Assembly (NCBI GenBank): GCA_905182995.1
Contig: CAJJDP010000032.1
Coordinates: 371,221-435,220, forward strand
Direction of reading: 5' to 3'
DNA length: 64,000 nt
From: Paramecium octaurelia
Taxonomy: Eukaryota > Ciliophora > Oligohymenophorea > Peniculida > Parameciidae
Of this stretch, positions 26,147-41,100 are shown piece by piece. The notes under the pieces were generated by a model. It was not told the origin of the DNA and did not search any database. It saw only the letters and a list, made by a program, of their open reading frames with translations. The translations under genes were made by a program, and so were the position numbers. Each line of letters opens with the position of its first letter. Position 1 is the stretch's first letter.

Positions 26147-26875
26147 TCATTCTTGAACCTTTAGATACGGATGTTACTCTCCTTTGTATTTTTTCAAGAT
26201 TGTGTAATAAAATCGATTTTTTACTTGATTTTCCTAAAATTAGAATTATATAATACTGATCTGTTATTGAGCTTTTTGGAAATGATTGCCCATCTAGCAC
26301 CACCTTTTTTGAATTCTTCGAGAATAATCTCATCTTCTTCATCGGTCCAATGATCATGATTGATGGCAGGATTGATTTAATTGACATATCTATCTCTCAC
26401 TTGTTTCGAAGTACGACCTGGCAATTCTAAGAATTCAATATGAGATAATACTTTGACTAATCTTAATCCATTGCCTTCCAAATTCAGCATAGGACTCTAG
26501 AAGTATTTTATCTTCATCAACCGTCCATTTCTTTTTCGTTCTCTTTTCTTAATCCATTAGCTTTCTGTACTTTTGAGAACATTGGGAAATATTCCTTCCT
26601 TTTAGATGTTTGATAACGAATTTCCAATTCCCATGATACTTTTTGTAATATTAGACTAAATTATTGACTTCCTCGTCTGTCCACAATTGGCCTTTGCCTC
26701 TAACAATGCCACTAGCATTGGTGTGGACTTCTTCTTCGATTGTTTTGGTTTGCTCTTTTTCACTGTCCGAATGTTATTCTTCTTTTGTTGAATCAAATTT
26801 AGGAACAGGAGGGATTTAGTAAGGAATATAACAAGGAACAAAGACGTAAACTGGATTAGGTTGATTATAGTACAT
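26147..26875 (-). CDS. Myb/SANT-domain protein, three repeats
   Basis: 226 aa; ATG at 26875, TGA at 26147; introns of 25 and 23 nt. The first ~50 residues are disordered. Three Myb repeats follow, each with spaced Trp: LWTDEEVNNLVQYYKK...GNWKFV; KKWTVDEDKILLESYAEFG.QWIKI; and DHWTDEEDEIILEEFKKGGARWAII ending NQVKNRFY. Spacing is like the R1R2R3 c-Myb family, so sequence-specific DNA binding is likely. It is one of three such genes in this window (also 30514-31493 and 62624-63555). Its start codon lies 93 bp from the stop of the helicase gene, on the same strand. Confidence 0.88.
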
Positions 26876-26968
26876 AAAATAGATATAAATTCCTGATTTA
26901 TTTATGTTATAAGAAGAGAATATAGAATAGTTGACAAAAAAATATAGACCATAAATTACTATAAAAAA

Positions 26969-28501
<1,533 letters not shown>

Positions 28502-28514
28502 AAACCCCAAAGTC

Positions 28515-28900
28515 TCAAGATATTAATTCAAATTACTCATTCAATCTATTCCTTATTTTCAGCACTTTTCCTTTAAAGCTGCCATTCATTCTGATTATTG
28601 CTCTATATAAGTATTCCAAAAATAGAACCGATTCGTTATATATTTAAAAACCCTCCACTTATAATTTTATACGACAAATTTAAACTGGTTTTCTATTTTC
28701 TTATTATTCCCCAATATAAGGATCCTTCAATAATTCACTATTGTTGATTGTTAGTCTCTTACCATTCACTATCACTTCCTATACTTTTCCAATAGTTCTA
28801 TTCTAGAGTTATTATAATTTCTAATAATTAACAAAAATTTTACTTAGAATTTTAAAAATATAATATTCAAATATGTAAGTAATATGAAAAATTATGCTGA
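28515..28900 (-). CDS. Possible small gene or gene fragment upstream of helicase
   Basis: A TGA-free minus-strand frame ending at TGA 28515 encodes about 100 well-composed residues (for example VIVNGKRLTINNSELLKDPY, RAIIRMNGSFKGKVLKIRN) with balanced codon use, unlike neighbouring spacer. No in-frame ATG is visible upstream, and I could not find a convincing intron that supplies one. It could be the 3' end of a decayed gene or a short gene with a missed 5' exon. The 5' boundary given is approximate. Confidence 0.35.
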
Positions 28901-29059
28901 TATAATTCCTGTATTTATTAAAGACTGATTAATTGTATTTTTAAATATATTTTAATTCCATTTCTAAATATCCAAATACTCAACAACATAATCCAATTAG
29001 CTGGCGTCTATTAACAAAATTCAATACAATTTGAGGAAGTATATTTCCTTAAAATTTTA

Positions 29060-29937
29060 GCTTATTATCAACCCAATAATATATTTGATAAATTTTATTT
29101 TAATTCTAAACATCTCTCATTATTTTTTACATACAGCAAAGAATATAATCTTAATGAACAACTTCATAGTTAAATAGGTATATATTATAATCATTATTAT
29201 CAGTTAAATGATTATTCTCTCTGGTATTTGCAAATTCATAAAATGCATTTCAATTTGCTCCTTGATAATTATAATTCACAAATATCTTATTATATATTTT
29301 ACTTATCCTCCATTTAACAAAACATGTTAATTCATCAATTAATGCAATTAATATTATTAGTATAAAGTAATTACTTAAATATTAGAGTGAACTAATCACT
29401 AAAGGTTAATAAATACAATGAAAATTTCAACTGCTACGCTATTGAGTTGAAAGGACAGGATTAATGAAATTTCAATTTTTTTGATGAAAAATATCAATTA
29501 TATAGAGATTAGAAAGAAATATTGAATTAGTTAATCATCCATAATGATAAGAGGAATCCAAGAAATACAATATTTTAACATTAAAGAATTATATTTTCTT
29601 CTTTAAAAATGATTATTCAACATTATATTACGATTTTTACTAGAGAGCTATAATTACTTTAGAGTTTTAATATTTGAGTACAGAATTATCAACGAGATTA
29701 GGTGAATTAATTGATTATTTTTATTTTATCGTATTTTAAAAGCAGTCTAATAGGTTTCAGAAATTCGATAAAAATGCTCCATTGTTTTTCAGGCGAGTAG
29801 AAATTATGGTTATTCATATTTCTATTGTGTTTGATTATTTAGATATGATATAAAAACATGTATTTTTGATTATGGTGCAAAAATATATAAATTATATAAC
29901 GAATTTTAAAAAAATAATTAATTTTTTCACTTTTTGA
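29060..29937 (+). pseudogene. Decayed gene, possibly helical-repeat (TPR-like)
   Basis: Two adjacent coding-like stretches share a frame from 29060, broken by TGA at 29465; continuity then needs a 1-base shift near 29620 and runs to TGA at 29935. The translated pattern (YNLNEQLHSQIGIYYNHYYQ, LYYDFYQRAIITLEFQYLS) has the Tyr/Ala/Leu spacing of TPR-like repeats common in Paramecium. A further similar scrap follows around 30180-30370 (NHEKLVMLCYYAKQSD). No intact start or full-length frame exists, so I read this as a degraded gene. The repeat-family call is tentative. Confidence 0.4.
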
Positions 29938-30513
29938 TATAAATTATTATATTTTCCAATAGTTTTGTATCACATACTGGTAATTTCATAATGAAAAATG
30001 CCATAAAATGACTTGAGTATTTTATAATTTAGCAGAGATTCAAAAATTAGTAATTTATCGATTTAACAAACATTTAAATTTATTATAAATTTCATTTCTC
30101 TTCTTTATTAATCTAGAATAATTATAATTTATAACAATCAACATTTTTTAATTCAATACTCTAAGGTCTATGATATTATGCCCCTTTTCTAGAATTAGAA
30201 GAATTGAAGGGCATAAAGAGATTTTAATATTGTTTTAAAATTTAAATTTAGAAAGTGTTATTTTAATTCACAATTATAATGATAGTTCTTCAGAGAGAGG
30301 TTGAAATCATGAAAAGTTGGTTATGCTTTGTTATTATGCTAAGCAAAGCGACTGCTTTTTATTAAAAAATAAATAAATTAGAATAAATTATAAGTAATAA
30401 TTAATTTTAATACAAAAAAAATAAACAACATATATATAAATTCAATCATTATTTCACTATTTGTGAAAATTTATTATATCTCTTAATTATATTTGAATAT
30501 CATCTCTAATTAG

Positions 30514-31493
30514 ATGTAGATGAAAAAAAATTCCCTTGATCGCCAAGCAATTTAAAACTTATTCACAAACATAGACAATCAATTTAAAATATAGCTCTTA
30601 TCCACAAACTGTTTTCCGTTACAATATATTCCAACATCTGATGAATTAAGTTCTATTTTGAATACTTTCGAAAAGAGTAATTTTAACAAAAAAGGAGCTT
30701 GGACACCTTGCTAAGAAAAATTATTAAATGTTGTTGTGTTCGGGGTCTGTTTATAGAATCGTATCCTTCCTCATGATTTGGTATAAAATATTCACTTATT
30801 ATAGATGATTTAAGATTGGGAAAGGATATCTAGATTGATAATTCATCATAATTGGAAGGCATGCAGAAATAGATGGCTTTAAGAAAAATAAGCTAAAGCT
30901 AGTTGGACTTTGGAGGAGGACTAAGCCCTTATCTAACTATACAATTAACATCCAAACAAATGGTGTGATATTGCCATTGAATTGATGAAGAAATGTCAAA
31001 CACCTTACGCAAGACAAGGAAAATAATGTCGGGATAGATGGGTTAATAAACTAGACCCAAATATAAAGAAGTAAAGAGTAATTAATATAAGTTTAGGGAT
31101 CCTTGGACCAAAGAAGAGGAATTGATGCTATTTTAAGAAGTAAAGAAAAAAGGAAAGAGATGGGCAGAAATCTCATTATAAATATTTTAATTAAGAAGAA
31201 CTGAAAACACTATTAAAAACCGATATTACAACTTGATCAAGTAGGAACAGAATAAACTCAAGTTGAGCAAAATGAGCAATGATGAGAAGGAATATTTTGT
31301 GATGAATAAGATTATAAAGGAACTTTAAGAGAAAGTTTATTAAAATTAACATAATTGTCTTGATGATACTAACTGGAAATAAATAATGAGTTCAAATTTT
31401 AAAATTTCTGAGTTTTCGTAACAACTTTGTAATATTGAATGTCTGATTATGATTAAGGGCAGGAAATTAGTTAAGCTAAATGGAACTTTATGA
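30514..31493 (+). CDS. Myb/SANT-domain protein, three repeats
   Basis: 309 aa; ATG at 30514, TGA at 31491; introns of 24 and 26 nt. Repeat 1 begins KKGAWTPCQEKLLNVVVFG and continues with DWERIS...CRNRWLQ; repeat 2 is ASWTLEEDQALIQLYNQHPNKWCDIA with GKQCRDRWVNKLDP; repeat 3 is DPWTKEEELMLFQEVKKKGKRWAEIS with RTENTIKNRYYNL. This is the R1R2R3 architecture of c-Myb-type transcription factors. The C-terminal ~100 residues are Lys/Gln-rich without a recognised domain. It is an intact gene isolated in an otherwise decayed, AT-rich neighbourhood (28515-33322). Confidence 0.9.
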
Positions 31494-33322
31494 ATATAAT
31501 TCAAATTTCATAATATTATTAATCGTCATCAAACAACTTTAAATGTTAAATTTGAATAAATTCACTATTGCTTCTATTAAAATCCATAAACTAATTAAGT
31601 CTAACACAAGCTAAAATATTGTTTAAATTTAATTTATACTCTTAAAGTCACAATCTAATTCAAAAATACAGGAAAAACTGATCTTTCTAGAAAAATTAAT
31701 GATATTTTTATTCTGCTTTCTAAATAATTTATATATGAATTAACATATATAATACTTGATTCATATATTAAAAAAATCAGTTTTTATTTTACATCTGAAC
31801 TAACTAGATGATGCTAGAATTTGATAAAATACATCATAAAACACGTTTTTGTATACTTATTTTTAATTTTATTCAAGTTCAAAAGAAATTTTAAATTTAA
31901 ACTATTCGTAGAAGAGCAAAAATTTACATTGAATTTTTGATAATATATATTATTAATTATTATAATTTAATTTTCGATTCAAAGCGGTAAATTGATCAAC
32001 GATCATTATAATTGCATACATTAAAATAAATAAAGATTAAGATAATTTTTACCTTATATTATTTTTTTTAATCATTAAAATAAAATTTATTATTGTTTTA
32101 GAAAATTAATGTTATATACCCTTAGAGGTTCTTTTTGGTAGTTTAGATAAGCCCTTGGGTTCCATTCAATTTGATATTAAATAAATAGGCTTTAAATTTT
32201 TACATAGGTATAGAAAAAAATTCTCTCCTTTTTTAAAATGACTTATAGGTACACTTATATTGTATCAAATTTTTGTTTAGAATGGTCAGAATATGGTATA
32301 ATAAATTATTATCGAGTTCTGCCGATGAAACAAGATACTTACTTTATAATCGTTTTTTATAAAAAAAATGTTGCAAGTGATCATAATAAATTACTATTAA
32401 AATATGACAAAAAACTAATATTAGATATCAGTTTAAGGAGATAAATTTTCATTGATTCAATTATTTATTTATTAATATAAGGGCATTAAAATAATAAGTA
32501 CTATTTTGAACCAATATGTTTAGACAAATGATTTATCAAATAATTAATGAATTCAATTTTATATTATAGAATTTCTTTGATTATTTCTTTCTATTGAAAT
32601 ATTTGATTTATTTATGAAATAATTAATCTTTTTATTTTGAAGTAAGGTAAAGTGATATTCATCTCCTTTAGCATAATGTAATTTCTAGATTAAAAAACCG
32701 AATTTTTATATTCTAAACGCCTCTAAACATTCAAAGAATTTATCAGATTCGTATCTCGAAATAATTACAAATTTTGTAGATAACAAGTATAACAAAGCGT
32801 AATGTATCACAATTAATAATAATCTATATTTTTTCGATTTTGATTAGTGTGTACAGGGTTAATTATGAATGAAAGATCATGTTGAAAATTAATGACTTTT
32901 AAAATAATATAAAAAATATCTGGGTTCAAGGGGAATTTTTGCAATATTTATCTCAATATTAAGAAAAACATCTTTTTTTAAATATATTATTTATCCAAAC
33001 TTTGCATAAGACACATTCAAATGAAGGATTTGAGACGTAAAATAAATATTTATTAAGAATAGTGATGTAAATAGGGAAGATTTTATGAAATATATTAAAG
33101 ATTAGTATAATAGAAGATTTAAATTATTAAAATATTTATTAAATTTATCATAAAAATAAATCGTTATTGTAATAATGAAAAAAAGAATAAGGTAAAAGTA
33201 TCAAATACATTTTTTATGAAATTTATTAATTAAACATGAAAAGTAATATAAATTAAAACCCAATTCTATTTAACAAGTTTATATAAGTATAATAATAATG
33301 TACTATATTGATTGTTAATGAA
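31494..33322. other. Long AT-rich gene-poor stretch
   Basis: 1.83 kb without a supported gene. The only notable frame is 32238-32531 (plus), about 97 codons beginning MTYRYTYIVSNF, with no recognisable motif. The rest is A/T homopolymer-rich sequence. Together with the decayed gene before the Myb gene this is the least gene-dense part of the window. Confidence 0.5.
32238..32531 (+). CDS. Doubtful 97-codon ORF
   Basis: ATG at 32238 to a TGA near 32529 under the ciliate code. Composition is slightly more balanced than the flanks (MTYRYTYIV..., KKNVASDHNKLLLKYDKK), but there is no domain, no intron and no homology I recognise. Could be chance. Confidence 0.15.
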
Positions 33323-33747
33323 TCACTCTTTCAAAGCAAACTTTCTTAATGCAAAATTGTTTAATCTTTTCCATTATCTGAGAGTTTTTTGAGCTAAATA
33401 ATATTAAAATGTTGAACCTCTTTCACTTCTGGTTAATCTTTATCTTATTGCTCTAGTTTATTTACCTCTGAGATCAACAGGGAGTTTGCCACTTGATTTT
33501 GTGCTTGATTTAACTTAATCGCTTCTTTATTGATTAATGACGGTTAAGTGTTTTGCAATTCGTTTTCTCACAAGCTGAAAATATTGGGACTAAGAATTAC
33601 TCCAATTCTGCCGAGTTTTTAAGCATTACCAGCTGAAACTTTGACTGTTTTCAATTGTATGAGTTCTGACTTAAGCTTTTCTAAATCCTTAAGAAGATCC
33701 TCTGGCTTTTAATCTCTGAGTTTTCTAACCTTGAACTTTTGTGACAT
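33323..33747 (-). CDS. RPL35: 60S ribosomal protein uL29 (L35)
   Basis: 132 aa; ATG at 33747, TGA at 33323; one 26-nt intron after AQKLGRIG. The sequence MSQKFKVRKLRDQKPEDLLKDLEKLKSELIQLKTVKVSAG matches the first helices of uL29 in pattern, followed by LVRKRIAKHLTVINQQ, PVDLRGKQTRAIRQRL and a basic C-terminus, as in eukaryotic L35 (about 123 aa). It sits at the exit-tunnel side of the large subunit. The start codon lies only 30 bp from the divergent kinase start. Confidence 0.92.
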
Positions 33748-33777
33748 ATTTTAAAAATAGATATAATTTTTATTAAA
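33748..33777. promoter_or_regulatory. 30-bp divergent intergenic region (shared promoter inferred)
   Basis: Only 30 bases, nearly all A/T, separate the start codons of uL29 (minus) and the kinase (plus). Both 5' UTRs and core promoter elements must fit here or extend into the coding regions. That this is a bidirectional promoter is inferred from position. Confidence 0.5.
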
Positions 33778-34980
<1,203 letters not shown>

Positions 34981-34992
34981 TGATAAATATAA

Positions 34993-36780
34993 ATGTTTAA
35001 TAATAATCCTTAAAAATACATAAACAGAAATGATATCAAGGAAATTAAAAAGAAATTTGACTGGATTGTCATTCATTCCGTTAATAGCAAAATTCCTGGA
35101 GTTACTTTAGAGGTATTATATTTGAACATTATAGCAAGCTATACAAATTGTGGCTTAATAAATAGACTCATCACCTCATATATTTTCAAGATGGGTCACT
35201 AGATAAAGTCGAAGAAATGTGGCAACGTGGCCTTAGATTCTTGAATTAATTGAGACCTACAACTAGTAATAGGAAACAGCATTCGATAATTAAATTTATG
35301 AACAATCAAGTTTCTAATTCATCGAAGATAAGTTTATGTAAATTATTTTATTTTCTTAAGGGTAATGAAACCATCCTACTTCTAAATAACAAACCAATAA
35401 GAAAAATAAATCTTTGTCTACTACATTGAAAATATGTCATATGTCAAATTGAAATAAGAATTCGCTGTTCTAATTTTTAACAATAAAACGTTAGCTCTTA
35501 TGAACATTCATAATTTCAAACCAATTCTTGTGGTTTCTGCTTTATCAATTGAAAAAACAAAGAAAAAGCAGGCAGATGACTTTATGGGTATCTTATAAAG
35601 ACTTGATTAATAATAATCTAAGGACAGTTGGAAAAAATAAATTAATTTTTACAAAAAATCAATAGATAACTCTTTTCATTTTGAAAGAATGGACACAAAT
35701 TCTTCAATGAAGGAGCGATTGGATCCCATTTTACAATGCAAAAGAGATATAGAACACTTATAAAAAGTAGTTAATTTGAATCCGTGGGATCCACAATTAA
35801 GGCCTTTAAATCCTGATCCTAAAATGCAATTAATTAGAAAAAGAGGTCAATCTGAACATTCTAAACGATACTAAGTTCTAGAATAAGAGAATTATAAATT
35901 GAATTCTTCCTTATAAGTTTAATTAATCTGTTCCAAAGATAATAATATTATTCTAGTCTTAGAAAATTTAGTTTTATAATATTATTAATTGGAATATGAT
36001 TATAAGAATGGTGATTACTCCTTAAAAAAATGTCATGAATTCACATTAAACGATAAAATTGATTAAATTGCCATAACTTAGAATAAGTGGATTAAGCAGG
36101 ATCATTGCTTAATCTTGAAATCCAAACAAATGTTAGTTTATTCTATGCCTGATTTTAAATTAGTAGATAAGATTTAGGTTGGTTAATAAGCAGATACAAT
36201 GTTATCAAATAAGATTATTATAATTTGTCAATATGATGGATTATTCAGTATAATAAAGGAGAATTTAAGGAAAAATCAATAAGAATAATTTTATTCAGTG
36301 GGTCTTCAAAAATAGGTTAAATTTAACGATCTTAAATAATCAGTTTCAAGTCTTGATTATTCAAGCAAATACTAATTTGTAATCTTTGGCAGCATGTGTA
36401 CATTGGTTAGCATTTATGATATTCGAAAAGGACAGTTTATCCATTAATTTAGTGTTCTCAACACATCTTAATAATTTAATTAGATGAATGATAAGATTTT
36501 AAGGGTTTTTGTATTTGACTCTCAAAATCAATATCTAATTATTTTTACCTCTGGTTATGTCACAATTTGGGACATTTAGAGACATAAAAAAATATAAGAG
36601 TGCATGAAATAATTGCCATAAAATAAAACACAACAATAATATTTTTAAGGATTGTTTTTGGAACAACGAGGAACGTTGTTATTAGGAGGATTCAATCTCT
36701 TAAGTTGGGTATCTAGAATCAACCCAATACAGATTTAGGATACTATTTTAGATTCCAATTCATCTCCTATATACTCCTGA
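34993..36780 (+). CDS. Uncharacterised protein with probable C-terminal beta-propeller (WD-like)
   Basis: 580 aa; introns of 22 and 23 nt. ATG at 34993 lies only 12 bp after the kinase stop. The N-terminal part is helical (KEIKKKFDWIVIHSVNSK, ILELIETYNQQ); the middle is charged. The C-terminal ~300 residues show repeated beta-strand blocks ending in weak WD-like motifs (FGSMCTLVSIYDIRKGQFI, IIFTSGYVTIWDIQRHKK). This suggests a degenerate propeller involved in protein-protein contacts. No enzyme motifs. The stop is TGA at 36778. Confidence 0.7.
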
Positions 36781-36892
36781 ATAATATTATGATATATTTA
36801 TTTATTGCATTTCATTGAATTTCAATCTTTAAATAGAGAGTAATTCTTATTTTATATAAACAGTTATTTTGATAATTAACATAAAGATAAAC

Positions 36893-38529
36893 TCAACCTT
36901 AGTTCTACATTTATTCTATATTCAATCTCTTTTGAACCCAATCTTACCATTCGAAATAAGCCTTACCTTCCTTTTAACACTCTTTATACAGGGTTTCTGT
37001 GTTCACACTATAAATCTCATCAAAATTATCAGAGTTAATTTTCACACATTATACAAGCTAAAAAGGTATAAATTACATATATTTACAAGTTCAAAGAAGA
37101 TGTAATATGGATCTGGGTAAGATTTCTAAATTTCAATTATTTTTGAATTAGACCTCTTTCCAAGCTATTGCAAATATTATTACACACCAACTTGCTCTAT
37201 AGTTTTTGATTTTCTTTATTTGGCAACAGTTATTCTATTGTTGATATCTGAAAATTGAAATTTTGGAATCTAAGTTTTATTAAGATCTAATCTTGCCGTT
37301 TATGAGACAAATTATGAATTTGGAGCACTTTCAACTAGATTATCCTCTTAAACACTTTTTATTTTATCTCTTAAGCTCTCTTTCTCAACCTAATTGACTT
37401 CAAAGGTTGAAACCACAGTATAAAGATCGCCTTCATTTTAGTTGCCTTTTTGGGTCTAATCTGATTGCTCTTACCTTTCAGACACTTCTGGAATTTGAAA
37501 TTTATATAATTATTATCTGTATGATAGTAAAGGGAGTTATAATTTAAGATTAGGTTGTTGTGTTTATTACTAATTCGATTATTAGACTTCGCTGAATTAA
37601 GTTGCTTCTAAGTTAGTGGTATAGGCACTATTTTATAAGTTGTAATCCTAATCATCTCCTTTTTTTTCAATAGCTTTTTCGTTTTACTTCATTTTAGTAT
37701 TGTTAATTGATCTAATTTACTCCTTCAATTGATCTATTTAAATTTCATAATCAATTACAATTTCATTTTAGATTTTGAGATCTTATTCTAATGATTATAT
37801 CAGAATATCCTACTATTACTTTTGTAATTTTAATTATGAAAACTCAAACTTCATTTATTTCAATAGTATATTTAGTTCTTCAATTTAATCTTTATAATCA
37901 TTGATCTCAATTTAATAAGCTTACAAATCTGATTTCAATTTTTGATTCACAGCCTATAATTCTTATTAAAAATTTTGATTTTTCACTAATTATTATTCTT
38001 AAAGTTAAATAATTTCTGTTATGCTACCATTATCTATTTGGCTCCTTTGAATTCTTAAGTTTTGATTTTCTAGATTAGTGTTTTGATTCTTTAAAATAGA
38101 TACTTATTGCTCCAAATCTGAAATGACATATAATTATTCATCTATGATTTAACATTTTTCATGGTACAAGTTCTACAATAATATACAGAGATTCTACCTT
38201 ATACTGGAGTATTTAATCTCTTTCCTATTGCAATTCGTTTAAGAGTTGTTTTCTTTGTTTTTCTTGAAAATCATTATTTTCTTATTCATCATCCTGTTTA
38301 GCTTATAAAGTTCCTATTAAAAATAGAGAGATGTAAATTAGATTTTCGATGACCCCCTGGTCTTGATTGATTTATTCCATCATAAATTTGATCTCATCTT
38401 TGAATAATGATTAATCTTACTATTTTTTTCTTCCGATGAAGTGTCATTCATTCTCTTTTCAAAGAAAGATTCGCTGTACATTTCTTCAATCTTCTTGATA
38501 TATTCATTAATTTGCGCTAATTCGTTCAT
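36893..38529 (-). CDS. Coiled-coil protein (519 aa)
   Basis: ATG at 38529, TGA at 36893; introns of 23, 25 and 29 nt give exactly 520 codons. Residues about 1-280 form a Gln/Glu/Lys/Leu coiled coil (for example QQYQILQYK, LEQQVSILKNQNTNLENQN). The C-terminal half is Gln/Ser/Thr-rich and probably disordered. The last exon encodes KAYFEWQDWVQKRLN. No domain recognised; a cytoskeletal or ciliary scaffold is possible. Confidence 0.75.
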
Positions 38530-38600
38530 TCCCTAAATTGAATTTTGGTTTTAAAAATTATAGAAAATATGCAGATATATATTATGTATAATTTCAACAA

Positions 38601-40709
38601 TCATTCTGGATAAGAATTTTATTCCGTAATAAACTTGTATAAACACTTCAGATCTAAGATCGTATCTTCGTATTCATCATCTGTGACCTGTAATTTGATC
38701 ATCTCACAAATGGGCTAGTACTTGAACAACTCCCTTATATCTAAGATCAAATCTTCCTTATGATGGCATAAAATGGAAATCTGCTTAGCGAATATTTCAG
38801 ATGCTTCAAGCAAGAATTCATCCTTTATTATCAATTTCAACAATGGAACTGAATTAATAATAATTTTATTGTCATCTGTGATTTGCTTCTCAAATTCGTT
38901 CTCCATTTCCATACATGAAATGAAATACTATCTTATAGCCTTACATAACAACATAATTCCTATCAATTTTTAATTGAAATCAAAGAATAATTTACCATCA
39001 ACAAATTTAAAATATCTCAAAATTTCAGGAAATGCTATGTCTTTACTGGATATTTCTGACAAAAACAAAATGAATAGCTATTTGCAAAATTCTAATTATT
39101 CTGTTGTTAAATCCTCATTATTTGATTTTACTATTATTTCTGAATCAAAGAACTTTGTTTTTATACAACACAACTTAGCCTTACCCCTTTCTTATGACTT
39201 AGACTACTTAATGTAGGATTCCACCTTATTCATAACACTCCCAACATATTAAGGAATATCCTGCTACTGGTTCGGTTCTCCAAAAACCTCGTCTTTATAT
39301 AATTCATTCAGTTTCGATTACAAAGCCTTGAATTTCCTATCGTTAATAACAAAGCTTAATTAATCCAATTCATCTATTTTATCCAATACCAATTGAAGCA
39401 CTGAATACAATACTGTTTCATCTCTATCTTCAATATTCTTATTTGAATGCTCAAAATTTAATTAGTCAAGACCCTTAAAATCTAAATAGTCAAAATCATT
39501 CATCTTTAACTATTGAGCTATAGTTTCCATGCCCTATTTGTCAACAATCAATTTCACTAGTTCCACACTTGGCAGTATGTATATCCCCTATTCTTCTGGC
39601 CTATCTTATACATTATATCTGCTCTTTCTCAGAGACAAGTACTGAAGCACTTCTGGTACTGGGACATCAAGTTACACAGCAGAGAACAACAGAGTCTTAG
39701 CTGCTTTCTTAATGATTTTCTGGTGTAAAAGTTAGGCTTCACTACAACCACCATGTTGATATTTATTAATTATTGGCCCTGTCAGCACATAATTATTTAT
39801 TCTTTCCAAAAAGGCAATTATTAATTCGCATTTCTTATCTGCACATTTGGCTTTGGCAGTCACCTTATCCTTTAATTGTCTTAATTTCTTTTAAAAGATG
39901 ATTCCTGAGCATGTAGCTATTATTTGTTCTCGATGTTATTCTCTCTTCTCATAAACAAGTTTAACCATCTCATAAATCAATTCTAATTAATCTGTATTGT
40001 AATTAGTTCTATAGTATTTGATTTAATCATCAGCACTGACATTCTCACCAACTTTTTACCATAATTGATTAGCCAAGTCATCGCAATCTTTTAAGTACAA
40101 AGAGTAGATGTAAGTCTTCTAAAGTATCTTAAAATCTTGGAGGATCTTTGGGACTGCTACCTTTTTTTCAACGAGTATTGTCAAAGCTTACAGTATTCTT
40201 ATTCGACATTATGGCCATTTATATTGGTAATCATCTCGCATCATAGTATCCTTACCAATTTATGAGTTCTTGCTTTATTTTGATTATTTTTTGTCTTCCT
40301 ATTGAAAATCATTCACCATTTATCTAATATCTTCATCGTCGAAGTCTTAAATCAAAGGAATAGATTTCAATTTCTCCAAAATCTCATTATTTTTTGTGTT
40401 TTCTTTTGCTCTTTTTACATTTTATTCTTTTTTATGATGATCACTCTTTTTAATTTCAAAAGATTAGTTTTTTAAATTAATCTCTTCACTTTATATTTGA
40501 GGATATTATTTCTCAAGAATATCTTATTATTTGGCTTGCATTTTGTCAGATTTGTTTTTTATTTTATTCCTAGACAAATCCTCTGTTTATTATCCTGATC
40601 CTTAATTTTCATAACTTGAGTCTCCATCTGAATCGGATTAAGAATTATAGTTTTAAATTTAACACTAATTTGATAAATAGTGATATAATTATTCTTTACT
40701 TTTTAACAT
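38601..40709 (-). CDS. Uncharacterised intronless 702-aa protein
   Basis: A single uninterrupted frame of 703 codons, ATG 40709 to TGA 38601: unusually long for this intron-rich genome. The first ~130 residues are Gln/Lys/Ser-rich and disordered. From about residue 190 the protein is alpha-helical with a regular hydrophobic pattern (RIRILQALTILVEKKVAVPK, AAKTLLFSAVQLDVPVPEVL), possibly a helical-repeat fold. Cys-rich spots occur (KAKCADKKCELI). I do not recognise a family. It is 71 bp from the start of the coiled-coil gene downstream. Confidence 0.75.
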
Positions 40710-41100
40710 GAATTTTTAAATGTGAAATTTCTATATTAATTTTAAGAAATCCTAATAATCCTTCAATTCTGAGTAGTTTTGACTTTTAAAAACAGGCAAT
40801 TGATTCGCAAGTTGTGTTGTGGAATTAAACATTAATATTTATCAATCAAACTCACAATGTAATATTTGGCAAAATTTTACAAGGATTTGAAACATTAATT
40901 AGGATTAAAAAATCAACTATATAAATGAACACCATTAAATTAATTGCTAACACCATTCGATCATTCATTTATAATCTAATCAACTACATTCAAAAATCCT
41001 ATTTATGACTAATTAGATTGTTATATCAACACTGAGAATCCTTATGATAACAGAACTTATTAATAAATACAATAGAAACAATATATAATGGTTTTATAGT

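Noticed and set aside
36869-37105. 78-codon plus-strand ORF
   Set aside because: It overlaps the last exons of the minus-strand coiled-coil gene and has no protein-like features.
38773-39216. Plus-strand ORFs of 66 and 80 codons
   Set aside because: Antisense to the intronless 702-aa gene, which is far better supported.
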